Of a stretch of 64,000 nt of DNA, positions 63,698 to 64,000 are shown one piece after another. The notes under the pieces were generated by a model. The model was given only the letters and a program-made list of their open reading frames with translations, was not told the DNA's origin and did no database searches. Each line of letters begins with the position of its first letter. Position 1 is the first letter of the stretch. The position numbers and the translations under genes were made by a program. Source of the DNA: Caecitellus pseudoparvulus (Eukaryota > Bigyra: Bicosoecida); the NCBI GenBank assembly GCA_965644315.1, contig CBFFRQ010000052.1:186001-250000 (forward strand). The letters run 5' to 3'.

Positions 63698-64000
63698 ATG
63701 GCTTCTGTGCAGGCACGGCTGCCGCTGAAGCACACAGGCTTCGTGCATGACGTGGCGTACGACTTCTTCGGTGAGCGACTGGCCACTGCAGGGGCTGACC
63801 ACGTCGTGAACGTGTATGCGGTGAACGAGGAGGGGCAGTGGGTGCTGCAGAGCAGCATTTCTGCTCACACCGCGCCCATCATGAGGCTGGACTGGGCTCA
63901 CCCTGAATTCGGGACGCTCATCGCATCCGCCTCTCTGGACCACAAGGTGGCCATTTGGGAGGAGCAGGAGATGGTGGACGAGGCCACTGGCACCGTGCAG
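63698..64000 (+). CDS. SEH1: SEH1 nucleoporin/GATOR2 WD40 protein (N-terminal part)
   Basis: The first 101 residues of a WD40 propeller, cut by the window's right edge. HTGFVHDVAYDFFGERLATA closely follows SEH1's [20 protein letters not shown]. The next blade has LDWAHPEFGTLIASASLDHK, then VAIWEEQ, where SEH1 has WAHPEFG--LASCSFDR and WEE. Sec13, its nearest relative, is less similar at these positions. SEH1 acts in the Y-shaped nuclear pore complex and in the GATOR complex that signals amino acids to TORC1. An in-frame CAG shortly after the ATG means a different first exon is possible. Confidence 0.8.
   Translation, partial: MASVQARLPLKHTGFVHDVAYDFFGERLATAGADHVVNVYAVNEEGQWVLQSSISAHTAPIMRLDWAHPEFGTLIASASLDHKVAIWEEQEMVDEATGTVQ

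Noticed and set aside
1-64000. Mobile elements, viral insertions, CRISPR arrays or bacterial-type defence genes
   Set aside because: No transposase, reverse transcriptase, capsid, integrase, terminal repeat or spaced repeat array was seen; the window is ordinary nuclear gene space.

Overview
This window reads as nuclear DNA of a compact, GC-rich, single-celled eukaryote (an alga or other protist). Genes are packed on both strands. Many are interrupted by short GT-AG introns, with donors mostly GTGAGT or GTGCGT and acceptors usually CAG or GCAG, and splice phases close exactly when exons are joined. There are no operons, ribosome binding sites, IS elements or CRISPR arrays. The lineage is not settled by the sequence. 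The aconitase is of the mitochondrial (animal/fungal-like) type and a kynurenine 3-monooxygenase is present. The histone acetyltransferase, the tRNA m7G methyltransferase and the CPDS thioredoxin-fold protein instead look plant-like. A chlorophyte, a stramenopile or another alga would all be possible.

Layout, left to right: mitochondrial aconitase (+); full-size PDR-type ABCG transporter (+); tRNA 2-thiolation subunit CTU2 (+); an Oxa1/YidC/Cox18-type insertase with a very long extra tail (+); a small coiled-coil protein (-), COP9 signalosome subunit 8 (-) and a secreted thioredoxin-fold protein (-); an acidic EF-hand-like protein (+); a SANT-like orphan (+); a CG-1 (CAMTA-like) protein (+) facing a large KAT11/bromodomain acetyltransferase (-). 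After a 1.5-kb intergenic region come an SS18/GIF-like co-activator (+), a disordered 771-residue protein (+), a FERM-WW protein (-), a mitochondrial-looking glutaredoxin (-), a signal-peptide-plus-7TM orphan (+), ALG8 glucosyltransferase (+), inorganic pyrophosphatase (-), SRP14 (+), an AGC kinase (-), kynurenine 3-monooxygenase (+), a 3,483-residue intronless BEACH protein (-), a tail-anchored WD40-like protein (+), tRNA m7G methyltransferase (+) and the start of SEH1 (+), cut by the window edge.

Most of these are unlinked housekeeping functions: TCA cycle, tRNA modification, N-glycosylation, SRP targeting, nuclear pore/GATOR, chromatin and NAD+ synthesis. The most interesting signal is not a gene. 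A short element, AATGCA (often the palindrome AATGCATT or AATGCATGCATT), lies a few bases to about 130 bases past most stop codons, on the strand of the gene. Between several convergent genes one palindrome sits in a 23-34 base gap and could serve both. One convergent pair shares a CTAG stop tetranucleotide and another overlaps by 58 coding bases. I propose this as the lineage's 3'-end/polyadenylation signal.

All exon boundaries were worked out by hand from frame continuity, splice consensus and remembered family sequence patterns. No alignment or database search was run.
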